The notes below the pieces were generated by a model. It worked only from the letters and a program-made list of their open reading frames with translations. It was not told where the DNA came from and ran no database searches. Below are positions 46,129-55,212 of a stretch of 64,000 bases of DNA, piece after piece; positions within the stretch are counted from its first letter, which is position 1, and each line of letters begins with the position of its first letter. Origin of the DNA: Acidobacteriota bacterium (GTDB taxonomy: Bacteria; Acidobacteriota; Terriglobia; UBA7540); assembly GCA_004298155.1 (NCBI GenBank), contig SCRD01000017.1:186001-250000 (forward strand), written 5' to 3'. A program made the translations under genes and the position numbers.

Positions 46129-46270
46129 CAAAATCCAAGCCACCCGCGCTGGCAGCCTGGATGCTGGAACACATGCAATGGGGCGGCAGAAATGAAGCTC
46201 TCGCCGGAGATCTGCTCGAGGAATTCCAGCGTCGGCGCTCCGCCTCCTGGTATTGGCGGCAGGTTATGGG
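46120..46270 (+). repeat. Direct repeat, copy 1 (151 bp)
   Basis: About 95 percent identical to 46830-46980 (seven mismatches counted by eye, five synonymous). It spans the ribosome site and first 48 codons of the gene at 46125 and ends abruptly at the end of the prefix domain. Confidence 0.9.
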
Positions 46271-46823
46271 GGCACTCGTGGCAAGCGTAGCCGGAGAATT
46301 GCGCCAACACTGGAAGTTGTTGGGCCTGGAGGCCGTGCTGGTTCTTGTGTGGACCTATTACTCACTTCTATTCCTGCGGTTCACCCAGGAGCGGTTCTGG
46401 GCCCTGGCGTTTGAGCCCCATGGGAGATCTCTTTACTGGGTTCTGGTGCGCTGCAGCGGAATAGTGGCGTTAGTCTTACCTCTCACTGTTTACCTGGCTG
46501 TCAAAAGATTCACTAATTTTCTGCCTGCGCTTTGCGGGCTTTGCGCCGGCATCGTCGTGTGCTGGGGGCTGGGCTTGCTGAGTTTGGCGTTGATATTACC
46601 AGGCGGAAGCAACATGGTGTTCCGTTGGCCGGTTATTCTGTATAGCCTCCTTCCCGTACAAGCTGCCGGCATCCTGCCCCTTGCCGTATCGCTTCCGTGG
46701 TGGCGGTTGCCTCTTGCTCTTTTGCTCCAGTCCGTCCCCCTCTTGTTTGCCATTTGGACGGCTCAGTTATGGGCAAAGCGACGTCACTCCACAAGCCTTC
46801 AGACCAATGGCGAAATTGGATAA
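46125..46823 (+). CDS. Membrane protein with ADOP-type permease prefix domain (copy A)
   Basis: 232 aa from ATG 46125, which overlaps the padR stop (ATGA) and follows GAGGGAGGCAAGG. Residues 1-50 (KPPALAAWMLEHMQWG, LAGDLLEEFQRRRSASWYW) match the cytoplasmic prefix domain usually fused to ADOP FtsX-like permeases. Here it is fused to about five membrane helices and nothing else: the MacB-like periplasmic domain and FtsX permease are absent. A paralogue follows with an almost identical prefix. Function unknown; the PadR promoter probably drives both. Confidence 0.72.
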   Translation: MTKSKPPALAAWMLEHMQWGGRNEALAGDLLEEFQRRRSASWYWRQVMGALVASVAGELRQHWKLLGLEAVLVLVWTYYSLLFLRFTQERFWALAFEPHGRSLYWVLVRCSGIVALVLPLTVYLAVKRFTNFLPALCGLCAGIVVCWGLGLLSLALILPGGSNMVFRWPVILYSLLPVQAAGILPLAVSLPWWRLPLALLLQSVPLLFAIWTAQLWAKRRHSTSLQTNGEIG

Positions 46824-46829
46824 GGGGGT

Positions 46830-46980
46830 AAGGCATGACAAAATCCAAGCCACCCGCGCTGGCAGCCTGGATGCTGGAACACATGCAATGGGGAGGCAAA
46901 AATGAAGCCCTTGCCGGAGATCTGCTCGAGGAATTCCAGCGTCGACGCTCCGCCTCCTGGTATTGGCGGCAGGTGATAGG
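46830..46980 (+). repeat. Direct repeat, copy 2 (151 bp)
   Basis: Second copy of the repeat at 46120-46270, offset by exactly 710 bp. It carries the start of the gene at 46835; similarity ends where the membrane part of that gene begins. Confidence 0.9.
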
Positions 46981-47503
46981 CGCAATCTTCGCCAGCCTCT
47001 CAAACGAAGTGCGCGCCGACTGGACGATGGTGTGGACCGTCCTTTTCACCGTCGTCTGGGCTTACAGCCTTTATGCAATTCCCGTCCTCGCCTGGCCTGT
47101 GCCCATGACCATTTTGTTCCGGCTGGATCATTATCTCGTCGCTCATGGATACTATGGCACGCCCGTTTTTCACATCATCGGGTATGGATTCCGTTACGTC
47201 ATGCCTTTTCTGTTCCATGTTGCGGCGCCACTCGGTATCTTTTTGGCTGGTGCGGGGAACCTGAACCTCCGGGCATTTACGCACGGTCTGTGCGCCGCGG
47301 TCGTGGCAACATTGTGTTTAAGGGTCATTCCCTTCCAGCCTGTTCTGGATTATCTTTCCATGCACGGATTGGCGATGTATTGGACCCAACTCTGGAAATG
47401 GTATGAGGTCATGGTCATGTACCAGTTTATTCCTCTGATCGTCGCCATCTGGGCAGCCAGGTCCCGGAGGAAGATTGCTCAGCCGCGCATCGTCGCCAGC
47501 TAG
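46835..47503 (+). CDS. Membrane protein with ADOP-type permease prefix domain (copy B)
   Basis: 222 aa. The first 48 residues are nearly the same as copy A (changes R to K and M to I only), but the five or so membrane helices that follow (VLFTVVWAYSLYAIPVLAWPV and so on) are clearly different. A GGGGGTAAGG site precedes the ATG, 11 bp after copy A ends. The shared prefix and divergent body suggest two partners that dock on the same cytoplasmic element or regulator. The tail is basic (RSRRKIAQP). Confidence 0.7.
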   Translation: MTKSKPPALAAWMLEHMQWGGKNEALAGDLLEEFQRRRSASWYWRQVIGAIFASLSNEVRADWTMVWTVLFTVVWAYSLYAIPVLAWPVPMTILFRLDHYLVAHGYYGTPVFHIIGYGFRYVMPFLFHVAAPLGIFLAGAGNLNLRAFTHGLCAAVVATLCLRVIPFQPVLDYLSMHGLAMYWTQLWKWYEVMVMYQFIPLIVAIWAARSRRKIAQPRIVAS

Positions 47504-47536
47504 CAGGGTGCGCGCGAACGCGCAGGCTTCGCCGGT

Positions 47537-48133
47537 ATGCCGGCGGAGGAAATTCCGCGTAAAGAGATCGGAGCAGGAACGGTGAGGAAAGGTCAGATCA
47601 TTCTGCTGGCAGTGGCAGCCTTGGTGGCCGTTACCTGCCTTTACCTCCTGAATCGTTATTGGATTGCACCTGCTGCTGTGCAGCACGATACTTCGTCCGC
47701 AAGCCGCCTATCAGCTCCCGACTTTACCGTAACCGACTTTTCAGGGAACAAGGTCAGCCTCTCTGACCTGCGAGGCAGAGTTGTCCTGCTCGACTTCTGG
47801 GCCACGTGGTGCGGACCCTGCAGGATGGAAATTCCCAGCTTCGTACAGTTCGCAGATCGTTACAAGGACCAGGGATTCAGCGCGCTGGGCATTGTCACCC
47901 ATGACAGCCCGCGAAATGTTCCCGATTTCTACAGGCAGTTTCGCATGAACTATTCCGTGGCCATGGGCAGTGAGCAACTTGAGGGCCTTTACGGAGTCTA
48001 CGGCTTGCCCACCACGCTCCTGATCGGTCGTGACGGCCGTATTTATAACAAGGTGGTTGGGGCCGTAGATCCTGCTTATTTAGAGCGCGAGATTCAAAAG
48101 CTGCTTTCCGAAAACGCCGTTGCTGAAAGGTAA
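47537..48133 (+). CDS. TlpA/ResA-like membrane-anchored thioredoxin
   Basis: 198 aa, or 183 aa from the GTG at 47582. A single N-terminal membrane helix (IILLAVAALVAVTCLYLL) holds a periplasmic thioredoxin domain. The redox centre is WATWCGPCRMEIP, the cis-Pro loop GLPTTLLIG. This resembles ResA/TlpA reductases that keep apocytochrome Cys residues reduced. It follows the prefix-domain genes by 33 bp and could share their transcript. No cytochrome gene is adjacent to confirm the role. Confidence 0.82.
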   Translation: MPAEEIPRKEIGAGTVRKGQIILLAVAALVAVTCLYLLNRYWIAPAAVQHDTSSASRLSAPDFTVTDFSGNKVSLSDLRGRVVLLDFWATWCGPCRMEIPSFVQFADRYKDQGFSALGIVTHDSPRNVPDFYRQFRMNYSVAMGSEQLEGLYGVYGLPTTLLIGRDGRIYNKVVGAVDPAYLEREIQKLLSENAVAER

Positions 48134-48268
48134 AGCAGGCTGCGGCGGCTAACCAAACCCTCGACACCAGGGAAGATTTTATGGCGGCACTGTTTCTTCA
48201 AAGCCGCTGCTGACCTCACCCGACCTCTCTATTATTTTGCTTCGTGTTAGGATGGGTCGAGACGCGCC

Positions 48269-48544
48269 ATGCCGCCTGACGACGAACCCGTTCGTATTCC
48301 CATCACAGACGTTTTTGATCTGCACTCGGTACAGCCGAAGGAAGTGGAAGCAGTTATCGAGGCCTATCTGGAAGAAGCCCGCAGCCTGGGGCTAAAAAAT
48401 CTCCGCATCATTCATGGTCGTGGAATCGGAGTACAGCGCCGGATTGTGCGCGCCGTGCTGGCCCGGACGCCATTTGTCGGGTCCTACAACGACGCTCCCC
48501 CGGAGGCAGGGGGATGGGGCGCCACAATTGTTTCTTTGCGTTAG
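48269..48544 (+). CDS. Small Smr-domain protein
   Basis: 91 aa consisting of just the Smr domain: DLHSVQPKEVEAVIEAYL with the D-L-H motif and LRIIHGRGIGVQRRIVR with the HG[KR]G-type loop. The start is ATG 48269, with no strong ribosome site. Stand-alone Smr proteins cut RNA or DNA endonucleolytically, for instance to rescue colliding ribosomes. Its role here is inferred only. Confidence 0.8.
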   Translation: MPPDDEPVRIPITDVFDLHSVQPKEVEAVIEAYLEEARSLGLKNLRIIHGRGIGVQRRIVRAVLARTPFVGSYNDAPPEAGGWGATIVSLR

Positions 48545-48744
48545 CGTGGCCGCGTTCTTACGGTCCTGCCAATTGCCAGCCTGTTCCCGCGCCTGAAACA
48601 CTTCGCGAACCTTTCAATCCGTCATCAGTATCAAATAGTTCTTCGAGGCTGTCGATTTTTCCACGGGACGAGCGTCGTACTAGCGGAGAATGAGACGGCT
48701 GGGGCGAACCTGTTCGAAAAGTTTCAAGTGAGGAGGAAATGACC

Positions 48745-49080
48745 ATGCAATATCTGCTGTTGATTTATGAGAATGAGAAACGCTTCGCCAAGGGCTATCC
48801 TGAGGCTGAACTTGCTGAATACAAGACTTTTGGCAAGGAATTCGCAACCGCGATCAAAGGTGGAAATGCACTTCAGCCGACCCACACTGCGGCGACTGTC
48901 CGAATACGCAATGGCCAGACGGTGACCACTGACGGTCCGTTCGCGGAGACCAAGGAACAACTCGGCGGGTTTTACCTGGTGGAAGCGCGAGACCGTGAGG
49001 ATGCTGCTGCCATGGCCGCAAAGATTCCCGGGGCACGGTTTGGTTCCATTGAAGTGCGCCCAATCATGAAGTTCTCATAA
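48745..49080 (+). CDS. DGPF/YCII-family protein, first copy
   Basis: 111 aa from ATG 48745, where AGGAGG is at proper distance; the ATG at 48739 is too close to it. The family mark [14 protein letters not shown] is present, and MQYLLLIYENEKRF starts the ferredoxin-like fold. YCII/DGPF proteins often accompany ECF42 sigma factors, which follow here at 49562. It may act as a ligand-binding or enzyme-like partner; no catalytic data can be read. Confidence 0.85.
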   Translation: MQYLLLIYENEKRFAKGYPEAELAEYKTFGKEFATAIKGGNALQPTHTAATVRIRNGQTVTTDGPFAETKEQLGGFYLVEARDREDAAAMAAKIPGARFGSIEVRPIMKFS

Positions 49081-49161
49081 TCGTGACTTCGGGTGCTCTG
49101 CAATCTCATTGACGCTCTGGCACGAGCGAATTGGTCAAAATTAAAATCCCAAGGAGGATAA

Positions 49162-49533
49162 ATGCGATACATGCTGCTGATTTACAACAACGAACTCGCC
49201 AGGGAACGCCTTACGCCACAGGAAAAGGCCGAATCGGAATCCCATGCCATCAGTTATATCGAGGAGGCAACGCAGCGCGGGGTCTTCCGGGCTGCCGACC
49301 CTCTCGCGCCGACCGGTACCGCAACCACGGTGCGAACACAGGATGGCAAAGTGGTGATTACGGATGGTCCTTTTGCCGAAACCAAGGAACAACTTGCCGG
49401 GTATTTTATCCTGGACTGCAAAGACCTTGACGAAGCGCTCGAGTGGGCGGCAAAGATCCCGATGACCTGTGGTGGGGGCTCAGGTTGCGTGGAAGTGCGG
49501 CCCCTCCGTGAACTGGCTCCACAAGCAGGTTAG
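49162..49533 (+). CDS. DGPF/YCII-family protein, second copy
   Basis: 123 aa, paralogue of the previous gene ([11 protein letters not shown] start, [17 protein letters not shown] core). AAGGAGG precedes the ATG. A short insert CGGGSGC near the end is absent in the first copy. It stops 28 bp before the sigma gene. Two DGPF proteins beside one ECF42 sigma suggest they form a heterodimer or answer to two signals. Confidence 0.85.
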   Translation: MRYMLLIYNNELARERLTPQEKAESESHAISYIEEATQRGVFRAADPLAPTGTATTVRTQDGKVVITDGPFAETKEQLAGYFILDCKDLDEALEWAAKIPMTCGGGSGCVEVRPLRELAPQAG

Positions 49534-49561
49534 TGCCGAAAGCCGGCAAGGCAGCGTGGCT

Positions 49562-50818
49562 ATGGATGATTTCCGAGGTATTGTCGAGAGGGTCTTCCGC
49601 CAGGAGTCGGGGCGAATCATCGCCAGCCTCATCCGGATCTCGGGTTCGTTCGACCTGGCGGAAGAGGCAATGCAGGACGCTTTCACTGCGGCCCTTGCGC
49701 GCTGGCCCACCGTGGGCGTTCCCGAAAATCCCGCAGCCTGGATCACCACCGCTGCCCATCGCAGGCTGATTGATTATGCCCGGCGCGCGCGAACGCGGCG
49801 CGAAAAGGAAGAAGAGGTCCTGCGCGAGGCAGAGCGCGACATCGCTAGTGATCCGGACCCCGGCGAAATGAGCTTTCCCGATGACCGCCTACGGCTGATT
49901 TTTACCTGTTGCCACCCCGCGCTCAACCCAGAGGCCCAGGTGGCGTTGACCCTGCGCACGCTTGGCGGACTAACGACCCAGGAAATCGCCCGCGCTTTCC
50001 TTCTGCCCGAACCGACGCTGGCGCAACGGCTGGTCCGTGCCAAACGCAAAATTCAGGACGCGCGGATTCCCTACGAAGTGCCGCCTGAACATCTGTTGCC
50101 CGAACGCCTTGCTTCCGTCCGTGCGGTCATCTACCTGATTTTTAACGAGGGTTACACGGCCACATCCGGCGATAGCCTCATCCGGAGGGAACTGTGCGCG
50201 GAAGCGGTCCGGCTGGCGCGGACGCTTTGCGGCTTGATGCCACAGGACGCGGAAAACGCGGGCCTTCTGGCCCTGATGCTGCTCCATGATTCCAGGCGTG
50301 AAGCAAGAGTCAGCCCGGAAGGTGAATTGGTGCCGCTTGAAGAACAGGACCGGTCACTCTGGGACGCGGGGCGGATTCGGGAAGGTTTGGAGAAAACAGA
50401 AGCCGCCCTGCGTCTCGGGAGGATTGGACCCTACCAATTGCAGGCAGCCATCGCGGCCGTCCATGCCCAGGCGCTGACTCCTCAACAAACTGACTGGCGG
50501 CAAATCGCCGCCCTTTACCGGGAACTTGAACGCCTTAGCCCGTCGCCTGTTGTGGCACTGAACCGCGCCGTCGCGGTGGCAATGAGCGAAGGGCTCGAAA
50601 CCGGCATGCGGCAGATTGATGAACTGGGCGCCGGCGGCGAACTCAAGGACTATTACCTCTTCCACGCCGCACGAGCGGACCTGCTGCGCCGCATGGGGCG
50701 CCAAAAGGAAGCCGCTGAGGCCTATCACCGCACTCTTGCCCTCACCGCGAATGCTGTCGAGCGCCGGTATCTTCGCCGTCGTCTTCGAGAGCTGGGCGAG
50801 GCTTCGCGGGGCGTGTAA
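49562..50818 (+). CDS. ECF42-type sigma factor with C-terminal helical domain
   Basis: 418 aa from ATG 49562. Region 2: [21 protein letters not shown] and [20 protein letters not shown]; region 4: [36 protein letters not shown]. The 230-residue C-terminal part ([21 protein letters not shown] onward) is the long TPR-like extension that marks ECF42. In this group regulation is by the extension, not by an anti-sigma factor, and target promoters usually lie before the DGPF genes. None is visible with certainty upstream of 48745. Confidence 0.87.
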   Translation: MDDFRGIVERVFRQESGRIIASLIRISGSFDLAEEAMQDAFTAALARWPTVGVPENPAAWITTAAHRRLIDYARRARTRREKEEEVLREAERDIASDPDPGEMSFPDDRLRLIFTCCHPALNPEAQVALTLRTLGGLTTQEIARAFLLPEPTLAQRLVRAKRKIQDARIPYEVPPEHLLPERLASVRAVIYLIFNEGYTATSGDSLIRRELCAEAVRLARTLCGLMPQDAENAGLLALMLLHDSRREARVSPEGELVPLEEQDRSLWDAGRIREGLEKTEAALRLGRIGPYQLQAAIAAVHAQALTPQQTDWRQIAALYRELERLSPSPVVALNRAVAVAMSEGLETGMRQIDELGAGGELKDYYLFHAARADLLRRMGRQKEAAEAYHRTLALTANAVERRYLRRRLRELGEASRGV

Positions 50819-50917
50819 CTGCGCTCGGGGCTTTTCCCGGATTCTGTGAAAAGCAGATCCGTCTCCCGCTTCAGCGGGATCAGGATGACATTTTCGGAAT
50901 CCTTTATGACTGAGGGC

Positions 50918-51499
50918 TTATATAAACAGGCTGGTACGCGATCTCAGCGAGTCCGCAAGGAAGCTTGCCACGCCGCCATGCTCAAGCCCCGGGACAAGCT
51001 CGGAGTCCTTGATGCCCATCACGTCGCGCGACATTTCGCAGGCGATCGCGCGCACACCCAGCTCTCGGGCCAGCGAGATCATGTCTTCCAGAGAGCTGAC
51101 GTTTTTGTCCTTCATCATTGCCCGAAGCATTTTGGCGCCCACGCCGAAGTAATTCATTTTGGAAACCGGAAGCTCGAGGCTCGATGCCGGAGACATCATA
51201 GCCATGGCTTTCTGGAAGAACGTCTTGCCGGAAAGCTCCGAACTTTTTTTCAGAGCGCTGAGGCCCCAGAAAGTGAAAAACATGCTCACCTCCTGGCCCA
51301 TGGCTGCGGCGCCCGTGGCGATCACAAACGCTGCCAGCACACGGTCAAGGTCGCCTGAGAAGACGACAATCGCCACCCGGTCTTCCGGCGCGCGCTCCTC
51401 CAGAGCTTCCAGCCGCCGCGCCAATTCCTGCACCTTCTCTTCGAGCGCCTGCACGCGGGATTTGTCCTCGCCCGCTCTAGTATCAATGATGGTCCCCAT
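50918..51499 (-). CDS. DsrE/DsrF/DrsH-like protein with N-terminal coiled coil
   Basis: 193 aa. Residues 1-40 form a coiled coil (QALEEKVQELARRLEALEER), followed by the DsrE-like fold (AIVVFSGDLDRVLAAFVIAT, GQEVSMFFTFWGL) and IACEMSRDVMGIKDSELV near the C-terminus, where Cys is the candidate sulfur carrier. It begins 12 bp after tusA, in the same operon as the rhodanese-MBL gene. Such proteins relay persulfide sulfur. GAGGGGGTG is the ribosome site. Confidence 0.8.
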   Translation of the reverse strand: MGTIIDTRAGEDKSRVQALEEKVQELARRLEALEERAPEDRVAIVVFSGDLDRVLAAFVIATGAAAMGQEVSMFFTFWGLSALKKSSELSGKTFFQKAMAMMSPASSLELPVSKMNYFGVGAKMLRAMMKDKNVSSLEDMISLARELGVRAIACEMSRDVMGIKDSELVPGLEHGGVASFLADSLRSRTSLFI

Positions 51500-51511
51500 C
51501 GGCGCACCCCC

Positions 51512-51763
51512 TCAACCGATTCGCTTGACGTAATGGACGTACACGTTTGCGCCGTCCACGGATTCCTCTTCCTGCCCCAGCAGCTCCACGTTCTTGGCGA
51601 TTTTGGCCCAGCCCTGGAAGTCCGCAACAGAGCCTCGGTCCGTGGCCAGCACTTTCAGCACCTGCCCAGCTTCCATTTTTCCCGCTTCTTTTCGCGCGTT
51701 AACCAGAGGCATGGGGCAGTTCATGCCGCGAGCATCCAACACCTTGTCGAATGGCTGGCTCAT
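51512..51763 (-). CDS. TusA-family sulfur carrier
   Basis: 83 aa from ATG 51763, whose A-TGA overlaps the stop of the upstream gene. The persulfide Cys16 is in DARGMNCPMPLVNARKEAGKM, the family mark CPxP. The small two-layer fold carries sulfur between rhodanese and DsrE-type acceptors. It lies between the rhodanese-MBL gene and the DsrE-like gene. Confidence 0.86.
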   Translation of the reverse strand: MSQPFDKVLDARGMNCPMPLVNARKEAGKMEAGQVLKVLATDRGSVADFQGWAKIAKNVELLGQEEESVDGANVYVHYVKRIG

Positions 51764-52986
51764 TCTGTTTCTCCCTTGCAAATTCCGGCAGCAGCAAGCC
51801 CGCAGACATTCTTGCCCAGCTCGAGCTGGGAAGCTTCATCCTCCGAGGGTGCAAGCAATCCGGCATTCACCCTCTTGATGTCAACATACTCAGGAAGGAA
51901 CGGAGGAAGATGCTCCAGCAGATAGCGAACGAATCGCTCCTCGCTTTCCTGCTCCAGCAACTGCAGCCCGGGATTGCTCTGCTTTAACTCATCGAGCGGC
52001 GCCGCGAACAGCCCGGAATCATTCTGCTCCGCCAGGCTGCTGAAGTGTCCCGGCAGCACGATGATCTTTCCCGGCAGCGCGGCCAGTTTCCGCAGCGACC
52101 GGCCATGCAGCGGAGCCCATGCGTCTGCCTTGCCGCCTAGATCAGGCCGCGAAATGGAGCTGATGCAGATAGTGTCGCCGGTGAAGACGTAGCGGTCGCC
52201 AATCCGTAAAGCCACCAGGCCCAGCGTGTGCCCAGGGACGTGCATCGCCTGCAGTTCCACCTGGCCCACTTTGAAAATCTGTCCGTCGCGGATGGCGTCG
52301 TAAGGAATTGTGGCCGGAAGGACGTCCATGGGATGAATGGCGTCATAAGGGTGCAGGTGATAGGAAGCACCGCTTTCGGCGGCCAGCGCCGTGCCTCCGC
52401 TGATGTGATCCGCGTGGCCGTGTGTATCCACCACGCATTCAATTTTGAAGCCCTTCTCCCGGGCTAACTCCAGATAAGGATGGATGTGCCGCAGCGGATC
52501 GATCACTAGCGCTTTGCCGTCGCTGGCCACCACATAGCTGAGGCAGCCGCGCGCGGGCCGCCAAACCTGGTAAATGGCAAGCTCTGGCGTCTCCACCACA
52601 ACTCCCGTGGAATAATGCCGGCCCCAGGCCTTCATCCCACCCTTCAGGTGAGCGCCCGAATAGCCCAGCCGCTCCAGCCCTTGCCGGACGTATTCGGAGG
52701 TGTCGCCTTTGGCGCACACGCTCAGCACCGGCAGGTCGCGAGGAATTAGGCCGTCGAAATGCTGCTCGACGCACGCCACCACGGAATCCACCATTTCGTC
52801 CTGGCCGCCCAGTTCCAGCATCTCAAAGTATGGAACGTTCAAGGCAGGCAGCGGCTCGCGCCCTTCCAGGCGAAACCTCTCAAACTCGTCGCGATTGCGC
52901 ACGTCGAGCACAAAGAACTTCTCGCGGCGCTCGAGCGACGACAGGAGACACTCTGCCGTCCAGACCGGCTCAATAGAGATTGTCAT
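51760..52986 (-). CDS. Rhodanese / metallo-beta-lactamase fusion (persulfide dioxygenase-like)
   Basis: 408 aa. A rhodanese domain comes first (FVLDVRNRDEFERF; active Cys91 in VCAKGDTS, with a 6-residue loop), then a MBL domain from about 140 with the metal motif His189-x-His191-x-Asp193-His194 (DTHGHADH), HVPGHTLG and FTGDTICISS. This order is rhodanese before hydrolase, the reverse of many fusions. The partner genes tusA and DsrE-like indicate sulfane-sulfur handling, probably glutathione or protein persulfide oxidation. A 4-base ATGA overlap couples it to tusA. Confidence 0.83.
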   Translation of the reverse strand: MTISIEPVWTAECLLSSLERREKFFVLDVRNRDEFERFRLEGREPLPALNVPYFEMLELGGQDEMVDSVVACVEQHFDGLIPRDLPVLSVCAKGDTSEYVRQGLERLGYSGAHLKGGMKAWGRHYSTGVVVETPELAIYQVWRPARGCLSYVVASDGKALVIDPLRHIHPYLELAREKGFKIECVVDTHGHADHISGGTALAAESGASYHLHPYDAIHPMDVLPATIPYDAIRDGQIFKVGQVELQAMHVPGHTLGLVALRIGDRYVFTGDTICISSISRPDLGGKADAWAPLHGRSLRKLAALPGKIIVLPGHFSSLAEQNDSGLFAAPLDELKQSNPGLQLLEQESEERFVRYLLEHLPPFLPEYVDIKRVNAGLLAPSEDEASQLELGKNVCGLAAAGICKGETE

Positions 52987-53176
52987 GGTATGCCCGCCTG
53001 TGGGAGATTATAGCAGGGCGCGAGACGCCCTGAAACAAACCTGGGATATCACCTGCATCTTCGGAAAGGCGGGCCCCGGGCTACGGCGTGCCGCTGACCT
53101 GCTGCTGATAGACACGCGTAGTCCACGGTCATGAACTGCGGAAGCGCGGAATCGTCCGGCGCCGGCCTGTGGCCCT

Positions 53177-53923
53177 TTACCGCCGGCTTTGGAACTTGGA
53201 GAGCAGGCGCAGGATTTCGAGGTAGAGCCAGACCAGCGTGATCATCAGCGCAAAGGCGCCGAACCATTCCATGTATTTCGGAGCGCCACCCGCCGCCCCG
53301 CGTTCGATAGCATCAAAGTCGAGCACCAGATTCAGCGCCGCGATGCCCACCACTACCAGAGAGAACAGGATGCCGATAGGGCCATTGCCGAAAAGCCCTG
53401 GAATCTGCACGCCGAAAAAACCCAGCACGAGAGAAGCAACGTACAAAAGGACGATACCGCCGGTTGCGGCCACCACTCCCACCTTGAATTTCTCTGTGGC
53501 GCGGATAAGGCCCGATTTATAAGCCAGCAGCATGCAGGCAAGCACGCCAAACGTGAGCCCAACAGCCTGCAGTACAATGCCCCGGTATTGGCTCGCAAAC
53601 ACGGCAGAGACCCCGCCGAGCACCAACCCTTCCAGCAGCGCATACAGCGGAGCGGTGATGGGCGCCCAGGCCTGCCTGAAGACCGTGACCAGCGCTACAA
53701 CGAGCCCGGCGATGGCCCCCACGAGTACGTACGGGACGACGGTTGAGGCATCGCCCGAGGTATAAAACATCCGCCACACCCAGGCGGAGGACGCAAAAGC
53801 CAGCAACAGCAGGAAGCCGGTCTTGTTCACGGTCCCCTGGATGGTCATGCCTTCGCCGAGTTCGACGGTCCGGGCGTATCCGCTGAACGTGCGCGGCTTC
53901 AAAACTGGATTTCTGGTTTCCAT
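53177..53923 (-). CDS. Bax inhibitor-1/YccA family membrane protein
   Basis: 248 aa with seven hydrophobic helices after a 30-residue polar head that contains the ETRNPVLKPRTF start common in bacterial YccA-like proteins. Helix sequences include LLLLAFASSAWVWRMFY, and the end LVWLYLEILRLLSKFQSRR. AAGGGGAAG precedes the ATG. YccA of E. coli inhibits FtsH; the role in this organism is not known. The gene stands alone. Confidence 0.85.
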   Translation of the reverse strand: METRNPVLKPRTFSGYARTVELGEGMTIQGTVNKTGFLLLLAFASSAWVWRMFYTSGDASTVVPYVLVGAIAGLVVALVTVFRQAWAPITAPLYALLEGLVLGGVSAVFASQYRGIVLQAVGLTFGVLACMLLAYKSGLIRATEKFKVGVVAATGGIVLLYVASLVLGFFGVQIPGLFGNGPIGILFSLVVVGIAALNLVLDFDAIERGAAGGAPKYMEWFGAFALMITLVWLYLEILRLLSKFQSRR

Positions 53924-54114
53924 GGCTGACTTCCCCTTTTTTCAGATTGCTTGTTCAGGTTAACACGCGGCCCGGGAAAAAGTAAGGCGGGGCCGAAAAC
54001 CCCATGGCGGGGCCAGGAGCGCCAGGCGGGTGTTTGCGCTGCGTTAAATTCCTCACACTTCCCGTTCTTGCGGTGATGGCCCGTGATATGATGCGGTCAA
54101 TTGGAGGTGAGCCA

Positions 54115-54999
54115 ATGGCTAACTTTTCCCGACGTGATTTCCTGAAATCCGGACTGGCGGCAACGGCGCTGGCGGGCGCCGGTTGTGTGGGGTTGAAGGC
54201 GGCACGCCAAACAGCGACGGACATGGTGACGCTCGGCAATTCCGGCGTAAAAGTAACGCGCCTTGCTTTTGGTACAGGCACCTTCAGCGGGCGAGTGCAG
54301 CGGGACCTGGGGCAGGAGGATTTTACACGGCTCGTCCGCTACGCTTACGACCGCGGCATCCGCTTTTTTGAGACCGCCGAGTCTTACGGCGACATGCACA
54401 GGATGCTTGGCATTGCGCTCAAGGGCATTCCGCGCGACAGCTATCAGTTGATGTCCAAGGTGACCACGAGCCCCGGCGTCGACCCAATGGAGAAGATCGA
54501 TGAGCTTCGCACCCTTGCCAGCACGGAGTATTTCGACATCATGCTGCTCCACTACCAGCACTTCGCCACCTGGCCCACGGACAGCCTCCGCTGGCAGGAT
54601 GGCATTTCAGAAGCGCAGCAGAAGAAGATCGTGCTGGGACGCGGCGCTTCAGTCCACGGCCTGCCGGCGCTGCGCCAGGTGCCGGGCGAAAACTGGCTCC
54701 AGCTGGCGATGATCCGCATGAACCATAAAGGCGCGCACATGGACGCCGAAAACTACGCCACCAGCGGATTGGGCAACGTGCCGGAGGTCGTGAAGCACGT
54801 GGAAGAGTCCCGTAAAAAAGGCATGGGCGTCATCAGCATGAAGCTTGTGGGCGAGGGCCAGTTCACCAATCGCGAGGACCGCCAGAAAGCCATGAAGTTC
54901 GCCTTCCGCCACGCTCATGTCGATTCCGTCACCGTCGGCTACAAGAGCAAACAGGAAGTCGACGAAGCTATCGAAAACGTGAATATGGCGCTCGCATAA
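54115..54999 (+). CDS. Aldo/keto reductase family, Tat signal
   Basis: 294 aa from ATG 54115 after GGAGGTG; an in-frame start at 54004 is ignored as it lacks a ribosome site. A Tat signal (FSRRDFLKSGLAATALAGAG) precedes an AKR barrel. Catalytic residues: Tyr91 in FFETAESYGD, Lys115 in LMSKVTT, His146 in IMLLHYQHF; the usual Asp (position 86) is Glu here. The barrel is short at the C-terminal side. The substrate and cofactor are not determinable. It is one of several Tat-signal oxidoreductases in the window. Confidence 0.78.
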   Translation: MANFSRRDFLKSGLAATALAGAGCVGLKAARQTATDMVTLGNSGVKVTRLAFGTGTFSGRVQRDLGQEDFTRLVRYAYDRGIRFFETAESYGDMHRMLGIALKGIPRDSYQLMSKVTTSPGVDPMEKIDELRTLASTEYFDIMLLHYQHFATWPTDSLRWQDGISEAQQKKIVLGRGASVHGLPALRQVPGENWLQLAMIRMNHKGAHMDAENYATSGLGNVPEVVKHVEESRKKGMGVISMKLVGEGQFTNREDRQKAMKFAFRHAHVDSVTVGYKSKQEVDEAIENVNMALA

Positions 55000-55212
55000 C
55001 GGCAGTCAGCCGCGGCAACATGTGCTGGCGGGGAGAGAGTTTGGTGGCGCAAATCGCTGTGTCTGCGGTTTGCGGGCTCTGCGCTGATGTGGGAGTTAAG
55101 AAACCGCGGACCCCAGAACCGGGGGACCGCGCTACTCGCTCAGGACGTTGTGGGCCAATTGGATTTGAATGCCCTGCGCGACGTGTCATTAAACCTGAAG
55201 GAGATCATTTCT

